In this document: positions 10,259 through 19,902 of the stretch, piece after piece
Numbering within the stretch: the first letter of the stretch is position 1
Layout: each line of letters starts with the position of its first letter
Assembly (NCBI GenBank): GCA_015179025.1
Contig: WHUX01000373.1
Coordinates: forward strand, 1-35,934
DNA: 35,934 nucleotides
From: Terfezia claveryi
Taxonomy: Eukaryota; Ascomycota; Pezizomycetes; Pezizales; Pezizaceae
Direction of reading: 5' to 3'
The notes under the pieces: model-generated
What the model was told of the DNA's origin: nothing
What the model saw: only the letters and a program-made list of their open reading frames with translations
Database searches by the model: none
Program-made: the position numbers and the translations under genes

Positions 10259-13129
10259 ATTCCTACTGTTTCTGTTCTTGAAGTTGAAGAGCCACTAGAG
10301 GATGGTAAGATCGTACTTATTATTGACGCAAGCAAACGATACTCTTGTTACGCACATTGCTTTACTTCAGAACAGGCAGCTAGACTCCCTGAACACAAGC
10401 CATGGGACCACAAAATCCCCCTCCAAGACCCAACCGTAAAGATACCATTCAGGGCTATCTACAAGACCACATGGGAGGAAGACGAAGTACTCCAGAAGTA
10501 CCTTGATGAGAACCTTCCTACTACCAAAGTCCGACGTTCACGCTCCTCCGCCGGTGCTCCTATCCTATTTGTTCGAAAGAAAGACGGATCCTTAAGGCTA
10601 TGTGTTGATTACCGAGCCCTCAACCACCTTACAGTACCAAACAAATACCCACTCCCTCTTATCTCAAAGTTACTTGATAGAACTCATGGAGGTAAATGGT
10701 TCACTTGATTGGACCTTAAGAATGGGTATAACCTCATCAGGATTGTACCAGGAGATGAATGGAAGACAGCATTCAGGACAAAGAAGGGACTATTCGAGTA
10801 TACCATGATGCCATTTGGGTTAACTAATGCTCCCGCTACATTTCAAGAGATGATGGATACGATCTTCAAGGATATGGAAGGTTGTATCTGGTACTTGGAC
10901 GACATACTCATCTATGGAGGTGAGACAGAGGAAGAACATCAACAAATAGTCGAAAAAGTTCTTCAGCAATACATCCAACATGGGTTAACTGTTAACCTTA
11001 TGAAGTCCGAATTCCATGTCCAGGAGACCTTATTCCTTAGTCATATTATCAATGGTCAACACGTCCAAATGGACCCCTCCAAGCTCGAAACCATGTCCAA
11101 GTGGCCCATTCCCACTAAGAAGAAAGAGGTTTAAGCATTTCTAGGCTTCGCTAATTACTACCGTCGATTCATTGCCAACTATAGTACAAAGACACGCCCC
11201 TTAATCGACTTGACAAAGGATGTTCCTTTCACTTGGGGACACGAACAATAGTAAGCCTTTAATGACCTCCGAGAACGATTCCTCACTGCCTCCATCCTCA
11301 CATAGTTTGATAGACAACTCGAGACAATCATAGAGACTGATGCTAGTAACCAAGCTATTGCTGGTATCCTCTCTCAATACCATGTTGTCAATGGAGGAAA
11401 GCAGCTTCACCCCGATGAATACTATGCCAAAACCCTTTCCGCAGCTCAACGCAACTAGCCTATCCATGATAAAGAGTTGTTTGCAATCGTGGATTGCTTT
11501 TGGAAGTGGTGAGATTGGTTGGTTGGCATTCCAGTGAACGTCTATACAGACCACCAAGGGTTACAATATTTCAATACCAAGCAGAAGCTCAACTCCTGTC
11601 AAGCTACCTAGTACCTCTACATGTCTGAGTTCATCTACAATATTTACTACAGACCCGGTTCGAAGATGGGTAAGCCTGATGGCCTGTCTAGACGTTCAGG
11701 GGAAGAGAAATCAGGCATGGATGCTAGATTTTTTGAAGATGGACAGCTAATGGTACTTGGGGAAGAGAATGAAGAGGAAGCCGAAGATGTTGAAGTGGAA
11801 GGAATAGATGTGGCCGGATGGCAGAAGAAGGATGGACTATGGGTGGTACCCTCCGAGTTTAAGTTGGAAGTGCTAAGACAGCACCATGATAGTCAAGTGG
11901 CAGGACATTAGGGAAGACATCATACTCAAGAGCTAGTGTCAAGGAACTTTACATGGGATAAGTGGCAGGAAGATATAGCGAACTATGTGGCAGGATGTAC
12001 TAAGTGTCAGAAAGCAAAGGCAGATAGGCATAGCAGGCAAACGAAGTTGGTACCGATGCCAACTGGAGAACAACCATTTGAGGAAATAGCTATGGACTTC
12101 GTTGGTGAGCTACTAGAGTCAGAAGGTTTCAATGTAATACTCGTTATTACGGACCGGTTTACGAAAGTACAACACTATATTCCGGCAAAAACTACATGGA
12201 CAGCATCCGATATTGCTGATACCTATATTAACAAGATATGGAGACTCTATGGCCTCCCCCGACATATCACCTCTGACCATGGTCCGCAATTTGCTTCCAG
12301 ATTCCTCAAGGAGCTTAACCAAAAGCTCAACATAACTCTCCGCCTCTCCACCGCCTATCACCCTCAGACCGATGGACTTGCTGAATGAGCAGTCCAAACA
12401 TTTAAGCAGTACCTCCACATCTACTGTCACGATAGGCAAGCTCGTTGGAAACGATGGCTACCTTTAGCCGAGTTTGCCTATAATACTGCCGCCCACTCTA
12501 CCCATAAGTACTCCTCTTACCGAAGTCTGTATGGCTTCGACCCTTGCACCATTTACCTTTCAGATGACTATGAATTCTCCTCCTCCGCCGCAGAAGAATG
12601 CCTAGACCAAATGACAACTGTGCACAACCAAATTCATGATACTCTCAAGCAAATCAACCACAAAAGAAGTGCTATACACCTCGAAAAGGCACGCAGGTTT
12701 GCTATAGATAACTGGGTATTGGTTGACTGCCGGAACCTACAGATACAAGCTGGGAACAACCGTTCCCTTACCAGCAAGTGGATAGGACCCTACAAGGTTA
12801 TTGAAGCTATTGGTTTACACGCATATAGGCTCGAAGTTCCACAAGGTATACAATGGCACAACGTTGTTCATGTTACCCTCCTAAAGCCATTTAGACAACG
12901 AGACGAGCCACAAGATATGGACGAAGATGAACCGGATATCTTCGAAGTTGAATCCATCATGGACTCCCGCAAGAATAGAGGAATAGTCAAGTATAGGGTG
13001 CATTGGGAAGGATATACGAAGTTTGAAGACATTTGGGAGACCTTTGACAAGTTGGATAACTGCCCAGAGAAGCTCAGAGAGTACCGAGAGAGGTTCCCCA
13101 ATAAGCCACATGATGAAAGAGACCTCTAA
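10259..13129 (+). pseudogene. gypsy-2 pol: RT, RNase H, integrase, chromodomain
   Basis: A single frame runs the full length, broken only by stops at 10706, 11132, 11249, 11252, 11303, 11456, 11510, 11609, 11909 and 12386 (plus the TAG at 10256). RT shows LRLCVDYRALN, the FT-LDLKNGYNLIRI box, MPFGLTNAPATFQEMM and WYLDDILIYG (catalytic DD near 10896). RNase H shows ETDASNQAIAGI, KELFAIVD and YTDHQGLQYF. Integrase has a His/Cys head (GCTKCQ at about 11995), then AMDFVGEL, TSDHGPQFAS and TAYHPQTDGLAE (catalytic D, D, E). The end carries GPYKV and a chromodomain, about 12938-13110, with VKYRVHWEGYTKFEDIWET. The stop at 13127-13129 is the natural end. Confidence 0.93.
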
Positions 13130-13407
13130 GTTTGGACTTATGTTCAGTGTTTCATGGATGAAGACATGGTACCTTTTACCCTCCTACTCGTCACCTTTTC
13201 CCTATAGGTTTTTTGGCGAGAGGTTTGGTTTTTAACGGCCATGGCATGTATGTGTAGGCACACCGGTCTTGTGGCACCCTTGAATGGGATAGTGGTATTG
13301 GTCGGGATGGTCAGTACCTATGTCACTATGGTTACCTGAGTTATTACTAATACTTGTCTTCTCCAGGGTCGAAAAGACTTGTATTCAGCTGAGGACAGCT
13401 GCCTCGG

Positions 13408-13419
13408 AACGGGGAGTAA
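13408..13419 (+). other. Polypurine tract of gypsy-2
   Basis: AACGGGGAGTAA precedes the TGTTAC start of the 3' LTR and fits the plus-strand priming site. The 280 bp between the pol stop and this point (13130-13407) is the 3' untranslated part of the element, and I see nothing else in it. Confidence 0.65.
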
Positions 13420-13425
13420 TGTTAC
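13420..13425 (+). other. First 6 bp of gypsy-2 3' LTR with copia target site
   Basis: TGTTAC begins the LTR. Its last five bases, GTTAC at 13421-13425, are repeated at 18856-18860 on the other side of the copia element, where the LTR resumes with GGCTCAGG. Removing the copia and one GTTAC gives an LTR start of TGTTACGGC, matching the GCCTGTAACA end at 19469-19478. Confidence 0.92.
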
Positions 13426-13950
13426 TATTAAAGTGGATAGATTATAGTAACGGTACAGCGTAAAGGTAGCGTAGTGACCAGCGGAGAATTTACTGAGCAA
13501 GCTAGAGTCACAGGAGTGCGAGGACGATGTGGTTGAGGACGAGTGCAGTGGGAATTCAGTGTGCGTGATTGATTAAACTATCTAGAGAGCGAGTGGACAA
13601 CGGTCTTAAGTACATGAATACGGAGAGGAAACGAACCATATGACAACCTAACTTGAAGAGGAATAAACGTAGAGAAATCCAGAAGTAGAAAGGTTGTATG
13701 CATGTAATATTCAAGTAAGACAGTGTGGGAAATAACGAGCATGGATATATAAACATGTGAGTATAACCGTACAGTAACTATGCAGAGTAAGCTGCAGGTG
13801 AAACATGATATAGTACTCGTAATAGAAACTAGATAGATAATAATAGAAAGGATATTGTAATAGAGAAACATATAACGATATAAGTTAATATAGATGCCAA
13901 AATAGGAAGTAATAACGACATAGGAAGGGCACAGAATGTATGCCGCAACA
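13426..13950 (-). repeat. Copia 3' LTR (525 bp)
   Basis: In element orientation it starts TGTTGCGGCATAC and ends CACTTTAATA. The end is therefore TA rather than the usual CA, in both LTRs. It is essentially identical to 18331-18855. ORFs inside it occur identically in both copies and are not counted as genes. Confidence 0.95.
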
Positions 13951-13966
13951 CTCTCTCTCATTCTGT
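13951..13966 (-). other. Copia polypurine tract
   Basis: On the minus strand the bases just upstream of the 3' LTR read GAATGAGAGAGAG, a purine run ending exactly at the LTR boundary. This fits the plus-strand primer. It overlaps the end region of the pol frame, whose stop is at 13958-13960. Confidence 0.7.
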
Positions 13967-15084
13967 AAGCCCGAGACTATTAGTATGATAGTGGTGGAGT
14001 ACAGGAAGAAGACCTTTAGTCATAAGGTCAGCGTGGTTTTCATCGGTAGTAACATGACTGAGGGTAAATGTCTTGAGGATGAGTTGTTCTCTTGTGAAAT
14101 GATATGCAACGTCGATGTGCTTCGTTCGAGGATTGTTGACGAGGGTTTCTGCAACGTTGATGGAGGTAGTGCTATCTGCGTGAAGATGGACAGGTATAGA
14201 GTGTCCAAGTTGAGAGAAGGCATGTATATACCAGAGTGCCTGACGAGCAGTTGTTGAGAGTGCCATATACTCGGATTCAGTGGTGGAGGCAGAAACAGAG
14301 TTCTGCTTCTTTGATAACCAAGATATAGCACAACCGTTTAGTAGAAAGACATAACCAGTAACAGACCGACGGGTATCGCGACAGGCAGCATAATCAGCAT
14401 CAGAATAACCAACAAGTGACAAAGAAGACGAAGAAGGAGAACGTTCATAAGTAAGAGAAAGATTATGAGATCCAACAAGATAACGGAAAACCCTTTTAAC
14501 AGCTGTATGATGAACCTTTAGAGGATGAGAAGAAAAGCGTGAAAGAAAGGAAACAGAAAAGGCAAGATCAGGACGAGTACAAGTAACAAGATACATAAGT
14601 GAACCAATCATCTGTTGGTATAAGGTACGTTCATGAGGAGGTTCTGAACCGTCAGCCTTAACCAGTTGTACTTTGGGGTCGATGGGAGTGAGAACTGATC
14701 GACAGTTGTTAAGTCCAAAGCGTTCAAGGATATTGGTGATGTATTGTCGTTGGGAGAGTTGAAGTCCTTTGTCTGTAGGGATAATTTCGATGCCGAGGAT
14801 GTATTTGAGACCACCTTTGATGGTAACAGTAAAGTAGGACTTAAGATGATCAATAACAATCTTAATCTGAGGAGATTTGCCTACTGCGGTAATGTCATCA
14901 ACATAAACAACAAGTATTACCTTGAGTTCCATGTTAATAAATACACAGGGGTCGAAGGGGAGAGAGATGAAGCCGAGTTCAGCAAGTGCAGAGGAGAGAC
15001 GTTCAAACCACTGTAGAGGTGCTTGCTTTAATCCGTACAAGGCTTTGTGAAGTCGAAGAATCTTGCCATCTAGACCAATACCAG
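13958..15084 (-). pseudogene. Copia pol, part 3: RT C-terminal half and RNase H
   Basis: This part begins after a one-base frameshift near 15083-15090. It carries ALYGLKQAPLQWFERL, the RT catalytic box VVYVDDITAVG (YVDD near 14900), and LGIEI. Copia RNase H motifs follow: GYSDADYAACRDTRRSVTGY, STTESEYMAL, LHADSTTSINVAET and HVTTDENHADLMTKGL near the end. These are the classic Ty1/copia signatures. Apart from the shift, the frame is open to its natural stop. Confidence 0.93.
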
Positions 15085-16221
15085 AGGAGGTAACATCCAG
15101 ATTTCTTCGATTAGATCACCATTCAGGAAAGCTGACTTGATATCAAGTTGATCCATGTCCAAAGAGAAGTGAATTGCGAGGGCAATGATGAGTCGTAAGG
15201 AGTCGTACCGTGTCACTGGTGCGAATGTTTCATCATAATCAAGGCCTTCTTGTTGAGAATAGCCCTTTGCAACAATTCTTGCTTTGTAACGTTCAACAGA
15301 TCCATCTGCATTGTGCTTTACCTTAAATACCCACCTAGAACCAACAGGTTGTCGACCTGAGGGTAACTCTGACATATCATGGACCGTCCATGTCTGAGCA
15401 TCGATTATTGACTGGTGTTCCTCAAGCATAGCTCGTTGCCATGCATCAGCATCAAGGGAGGCCATAGCTTCTTTATAGCTATTAGGTTCTGCCACAAGTC
15501 TAGCCCAGCCAGAGTCAGTATAACGATCGAGTTGTTTCCGAGTTCGTTGAGGATATGACTTGTAGTCCAGCTTAGGAGTTTCTGGAGGTTCGGCAAACTC
15601 TTTTGAGCGACTTGACTTAGGTGCAGCAGGTGTAGAGGCTCTTGTGCGTCGAGGGGGAGTTGAGGGACCAGCAATAGGAGGATCGATAGCTCTCTCTGAC
15701 TCAGAATCCTCATCAGAGTGCTGTTCGTACTCTTGTAGATTTGATGGAGGAGGAGGGAGAGGTATAGATGGAGTTGTAGTGGTGTCAGGAGTGGTAGTGG
15801 TAGGTGTTGGAGTAGAAGGTCTGAGCGGTACAGGTGGTGTTGATGGAGTTTCAGCTGTAATCGGAGGTAGAGGAGGAAAGTGTACATCGACAGAGGTATA
15901 AGATGATGACGGTTCAAACTTAACTTGACGATAGGTATCTACCTTTCGTTGAGATGGGATATAGATACGAAACATATGACCTGATTCCGTATAACCAACA
16001 AGATGTCCTTCAAGTGCTCTGGCTTCGAGTTTTGAGCCAGCAGGTCGTTTTTCTTCAGGAATGTGAACATAGCACTTGGAGTAGAAAGGACGAAGGTGTG
16101 AGAGAGTTGGTTTGATGTTGAAGAGTGCCTCGAATGGGGTTTTTCCATTTAGTGCAGAGTGAGGCAGTCTGTTTTTGATATAGGCAGCCCAGTTAAAGGC
16201 TTCAGCCCAGAGGTAAGGGGG
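15085..16221 (-). pseudogene. Copia pol, part 2: integrase C-terminus and RT N-terminal half
   Basis: This part is in a different frame from the pieces on either side. It starts just after the frameshift at 16217-16221 with WAEAFNWAAYIKNRLPHS and the KTPFEALFN motif of copia integrases. A linker rich in Pro, Thr and Ser (about 15620-15880) follows, then the RT start: AMLEEHQSIIDAQTWTV, GSRWVFKVKHNADGSVERYK, ARIVAKGYSQQEGLDYDETF and LDIKSAFLNGDL. It ends by running into a stop after the second shift. Both shifts look like the loss of one C from a C-rich run, so assembly error is possible. Confidence 0.92.
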
Positions 16222-18260
16222 TGCATGTCGAGAGAAGGTCGAACCATACTAGTTAAAGTTTGGTTATAGCGTTCTGCAACGCCATTAGATTGATGGGAAT
16301 AGGCGGCGGTAGTCTGGTGCTTTATTCCTCGTTCTTCGAAAAAAGCTTCCAATTCCTTGTTGACATACTCACCTCCTTGGTCAGTTCTGAACGAGCGAGG
16401 ATATCGTTCAGTTGTTGTGTTAACCTTTTCACAATACGCTTTGATAAAGCGAGCAGCATCACTCTTTTTATAGAGGAAGTTCACTTCAGAGTAGCGAGTT
16501 GTATCTTCAATAAAGGTTAGTAGATACTTGCGTTTCCCAAGAGATTCAACCTTGAAGGGACCCATGAGATCAGAATGGACGAGATCAAAGGGTTTTGTTC
16601 CTTTTGGTTTGTCGACGGATGTAGGCACTGACTGCTTGGAGTTGTATTTGGCACATGTATCACAGAAGTGGGAGGTTGGACGTTTGGGAAGGAGGTTGCC
16701 ATCTTCGTAGATTTCACTGGCGTTTGACCAGAACCGTGTTGAAGAGTGACCAAGGGCACGATGCCAATAGTCTGTGGCAGCCATGTAAATCTTTCCATGA
16801 CGAACAATAGGATATACTTGGTAGGATCCGTGATCAAGTGAAGCAGAAATAACAACCGAATCATCAATTTTTCTCTGTATCTGTAAAATACCATCTTCAC
16901 CCAATAAACGAAAACGTCCCAGCTCATCGATTTTCCTCCAAGAAATTAAACAGACCTCATTCCAATCCGGCACATACAAAACATCAGAGAGGCTAACATG
17001 AATCACACTTCCAGCAACTTCGATATCCAAAGAAACATTCCCTTGATGTGTGGCCCACATCACTCTTCCACCACCAACCGTGAGGCCTACATGGCAACGG
17101 ACTGGATCGAGAAGATGAGAGAAGTCAGCAGTGATATGGTATGAAGCACCTGTGTCAAGAATCCATACCTCATATGTAGTGTAGTTAGCGGATACACCAG
17201 AATGGGAGGAAGAGGGAGAGTTTTGGAGAGCGGAGGAGGTGGCTTTGACAACCATGGCTACACCATTGTCATCATCGAAGAGTTGTTGAGCAGTAGCTGC
17301 TCGGTGTAGGACAATCTCCTTTCCAGAAGGAGAAGGGTTTTGGGCATTCGAACGATTGGTATTGTGCTTCTTGAGTTCTTGACAGGTCTTGAACGTATGA
17401 CCTTGGAAAGGCTTGCCTTTGGACTTGCACCAACTGCAATTGTTTCCCGAGACTGGAGCCGTTTTGCCTTGACGTGTAGGATTAGGCTTTTTGTTCGGCT
17501 TGTTGGAGGTATTGTTGTTCTCTCTTTTATTGAAGAGAGCTTTGTTCTTGGAGACAATTTCGAGGGAGGAGGAGGAGAGTTCCAGAAGACGAGTTCGAAC
17601 ATCGAGGTATGTTAGTCCTGTCTTTGATTGGAGATTGTCAACAATATTCTCGTAAGTGTCAGGGAGTGTCATCAGGAGGTGGTGAGCCTTGATATTGTCA
17701 TTCTCAAGATAGCGTGCTAGATGCTGGTAAGGGGAGGTAGCTTCGGTCTCTTTGAGCCTGTCAATGAGCCGGCGAATTTGAGTATCATAGCTGTTGACAT
17801 GTGTTGTCATAGATTCCCCTGGAGGCATAGAGATAGCGAATGTTTTGGATATAGCATCCCAGAGAGTAGTATCGTTTCGTCGATCGAATCGTTCCTGTAA
17901 GCGTACCCAAGCTTGTCGTGCTGTAGTTTGTTCGGCAATAAGTCCTGTGAGTGAGATATCAACAACAGACATGAGAAGAATTTTTGCTCTGGCATTTCTC
18001 TTGTTCCACAACTTAAGCAGTGCGGCATCAGTGGGGACAGTAGTGGATTCGTCAAATAGATCTTCATAGTCATAAGAATCAATGATTAATTCAACTTGTT
18101 TAGACCAGGCATGATATCCGGAACCATCATCTGATAACCGCTTGATATTATCAAGCTTGAAGGAGAAGGGAGAGAGGGAAGAGGCAGCACCGGAGGAGGA
18201 GCCGCTTGCACCAGCAGTGTCAGACATGTTGTAGGATGATTGCGCGAGATGGAAATCCAC
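16222..18260 (-). pseudogene. Copia gag, protease and integrase core
   Basis: Open for about 680 codons. The first ATG is at 18260, and a second at 18227 (MSDTAGASGSSSG) is an equally good start. Gag of the copia type occupies residues 35-240. A CX2CX9HX4C knuckle at 275-293 is a slightly stretched zinc knuckle. The protease site WILDTGAS is at 366-373. The integrase His/Cys domain is H500, H505, C533, C536, with catalytic residues D564 (HSDLMG), D627 (RTDQGGEY) and E663 (GVAERYN), so the D-D-35-E spacing is kept. Everything in this part looks functional. Confidence 0.94.
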
Positions 18261-18306
18261 AATATATAAAGGAGTAGAGGTATAGACTCGATTATGGTAA
18301 TAGAGA

Positions 18307-18330
18307 GGTTAGAGCTCCGGGCTCATAACC
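18307..18330 (-). promoter_or_regulatory. Copia primer-binding site: internal tRNA-Met segment
   Basis: Read on the plus strand, the 24 bases next to the 5' LTR match the D-arm to anticodon-loop part of a methionine tRNA: GGTTAGAGC, then CCGGGCTCATAACC with the CAT anticodon. On the element strand this is the complement of an internal tRNA stretch, not of the 3' CCA end. That is how Drosophila copia is primed, by a cleaved tRNA-Met half. It is not a tRNA gene, because the acceptor stem and T-arm are absent. Confidence 0.78.
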
Positions 18331-18855
18331 TATTAAAGTGGATAGATTATAGTAACGGTACAGCGTAAAGGTAGCGTAGTGACCAGCGGAGAATTTACTG
18401 AGCAAGCTAGAGTCACAGGAGTGCGAGGACGATGTGGTTGAGGACGAGTGCAGTGGGAATTCAGTGTGCGTGATTGATTAAACTATCTAGAGAGCGAGTG
18501 GACAACGGTCTTAAGTACATGAATACGGAGAGGAAACGAACCATATGACAACCTAACTTGAAGAGGAATAAACGTAGAGAAATCCAGAAGTAGAAAGGTT
18601 GTATGCATGTAATATTCAAGTAAGACAGTGTGGGAAATAACGAGCATGGATATATAAACATGTGAGTATAACCGTACAGTAACTATGCAGAGTAAGCTGC
18701 AGGTGAAACATGATATAGTACTCGTAATAGAAACTAGATAGATAATAATAGAAAGGATATTGTAATAGAGAAACATATAACGATATAAGTTAATATAGAT
18801 GCCAAAATAGGAAGTAATAATGACATAGGAAGGGCACAGAATGTATGCCGCAACA
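18331..18855 (-). repeat. Copia 5' LTR (525 bp)
   Basis: Same sequence as 13426-13950, with about one base difference near 18822. Followed by GTTAC (18856-18860), the target-site duplicate. Confidence 0.95.
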
Positions 18856-19478
18856 GTTACGGCTCAGGTAAGAGGCCTACCCACAACTGGGAATATCCCA
18901 ATACCTAATTATGGCTGCTAACTGTTATGGCCTGATCAACCATACAGCTGCGGGTAATATGTCCGGGATGGATGGGTATTGGAGTAAGGAAGTGTGTGAC
19001 CTCTGAATGCGTTCTCATACATGTACTCTCTTCTATAGATATCCATTAAGTTCTTATGTATGTTATTTATGTATTGTTATTCATTGTATTCCAGATCAGC
19101 TCATGTATGTCAGCCTGACTGCGATGCGTTGTAGTTCGGACTGCCTAATCAATATATGTCAGACTACAGAGTTCCTAAACAGGAAGCGTCTTCCTGTTCT
19201 AGGCAACTACCTGACGTCAGTGCTACTAAGCCATTATAGAAAGTGTTGTCAGATCTGATAACGACTTATCAGATCAATGCTTCTATATAAGCTATTGCTT
19301 TTACATAGTTAATACAATAAGACCCAAGCAGTGTTCTAAGTCTCATATAGCTTTACTCTTATCAAGTCCACTTTACACCTGAGTTGTTACTGCGTTTATA
19401 CTTGTGATTTATTGTCGTTAAACCCTTTATACCTTCACCACCGACTTGTATATTCGTAGTTACAGCCCGCCTGTAACA
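18856..19478 (+). repeat. gypsy-2 3' LTR, main part
   Basis: The LTR resumes after the copia insertion and ends GCCTGTAACA at 19478. With the six bases at 13420-13425 and one target copy removed, the LTR is about 624 bp. Its ends pair as TGTTAC/GTAACA. Confidence 0.88.
19284..19291 (+). promoter_or_regulatory. TATA box in gypsy-2 LTR
   Basis: TATATAAG lies about 190 bp before the LTR end, a plausible position for the LTR promoter. No other promoter element was identified. Confidence 0.4.
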
Positions 19479-19830
19479 GATGGTATTTTCTTTGTATGTT
19501 TTTTTGATATCTACAGGCTTTGTTTTGGGCTCATGCTAGAGGTATTTTGTTTCTGTTTTTGTTTTGTCCAATGCTAGTGTTTGTTCTATCTGAAATATTA
19601 GAAGGTACGTTTTTTTATTCCTCCCTTTGTTACTAGTGAGCTAACTGATAATGGCCTATACAAATTAGTGAGGATAGAGAGAAACAATGAATTATATTTT
19701 GTTCTAGAGCTCATTGGTCTATTTGTGGTCCACTGCATACCCTCGTAAACATACATATACAAGCAAACTTACTATCCCAAATCTCAGATTCTTCGAACCT
19801 CCGACTTCTGCAAGCTTCAGGTTTGGAAAT
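19479..19830. other. Unassigned stretch between gypsy-2 and the H3-like frame
   Basis: AT-rich and T-tract-rich sequence with no supported ORF and no match to the repeats elsewhere in the window. Confidence 0.5.
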
Positions 19831-19899
19831 AACACTTACCTCTAAATACAGATAACACTTCCCCTCAGATATAGATAACACTTACCTCTAGATACAGAT
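19831..19899 (+). repeat. Three 23-bp repeats just upstream of the H3-like ATG
   Basis: Units starting at 19831, 19854 and 19877 share AACACTT-CC-CT-ATA-AGAT. The array ends 3 bp before the ATG at 19903. It could belong to the 5' leader or promoter of that frame, or be a chance minisatellite. Confidence 0.7.
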
Positions 19900-19902
19900 A
19901 TA

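Larger units (their letters stand above)
13426..18855 (-). mobile_element. Young Ty1/copia element inserted in the gypsy-2 LTR
   Basis: The element is 5430 bp with two 525-bp LTRs and a 5-bp GTTAC target duplication. It reads on the minus strand: 5' LTR 18331-18855, tRNA-primer site 18307-18330, gag-pol 18260 down to 13958, purine tract 13951-13966, 3' LTR 13426-13950. By eye the LTRs differ at one position (C at 13917, T in the other copy). The polyprotein has no in-frame stop but two one-base frameshifts. It is by far the freshest element here. Confidence 0.95.
8559..19478 (+). mobile_element. gypsy-2: chromovirus split by a copia insertion
   Basis: The internal region is 8559-13419 and the 3' LTR is 13420-13425 plus 18856-19478. 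The order is gag, protease, RT, RNase H, integrase, chromodomain, purine tract, LTR. No 5' LTR of the TGTTACGGC family is present; the 5' edge is the gypsy-1 LTR. The minus-strand copia element 13426-18855 sits 6 bp inside the 3' LTR. Decay is mainly by nonsense transitions rather than indels in pol. Confidence 0.9.

Noticed and set aside
13556..13961. ORFs inside the copia LTRs
   Set aside because: Present identically in both LTRs, with no start context or domain; LTR sequence.
15083..16221. Programmed -1 frameshifting in the copia pol
   Set aside because: The sites lie inside the integrase C-terminus and the RT domain, not at a gag-pol border, and no slippery heptamer is obvious.
18307..18330. 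Possible tRNA-Met gene
   Set aside because: Only the D-arm to anticodon part is present and it abuts the LTR exactly, so it is a primer-binding site.
18929..18941. GGCCTGATCAACC in the gypsy-2 LTR, also at about 25190 and 34136
   Set aside because: At 25190 and 34136 it lies in matching leader context, but at 18929 the flanks do not match, so that occurrence is probably chance.
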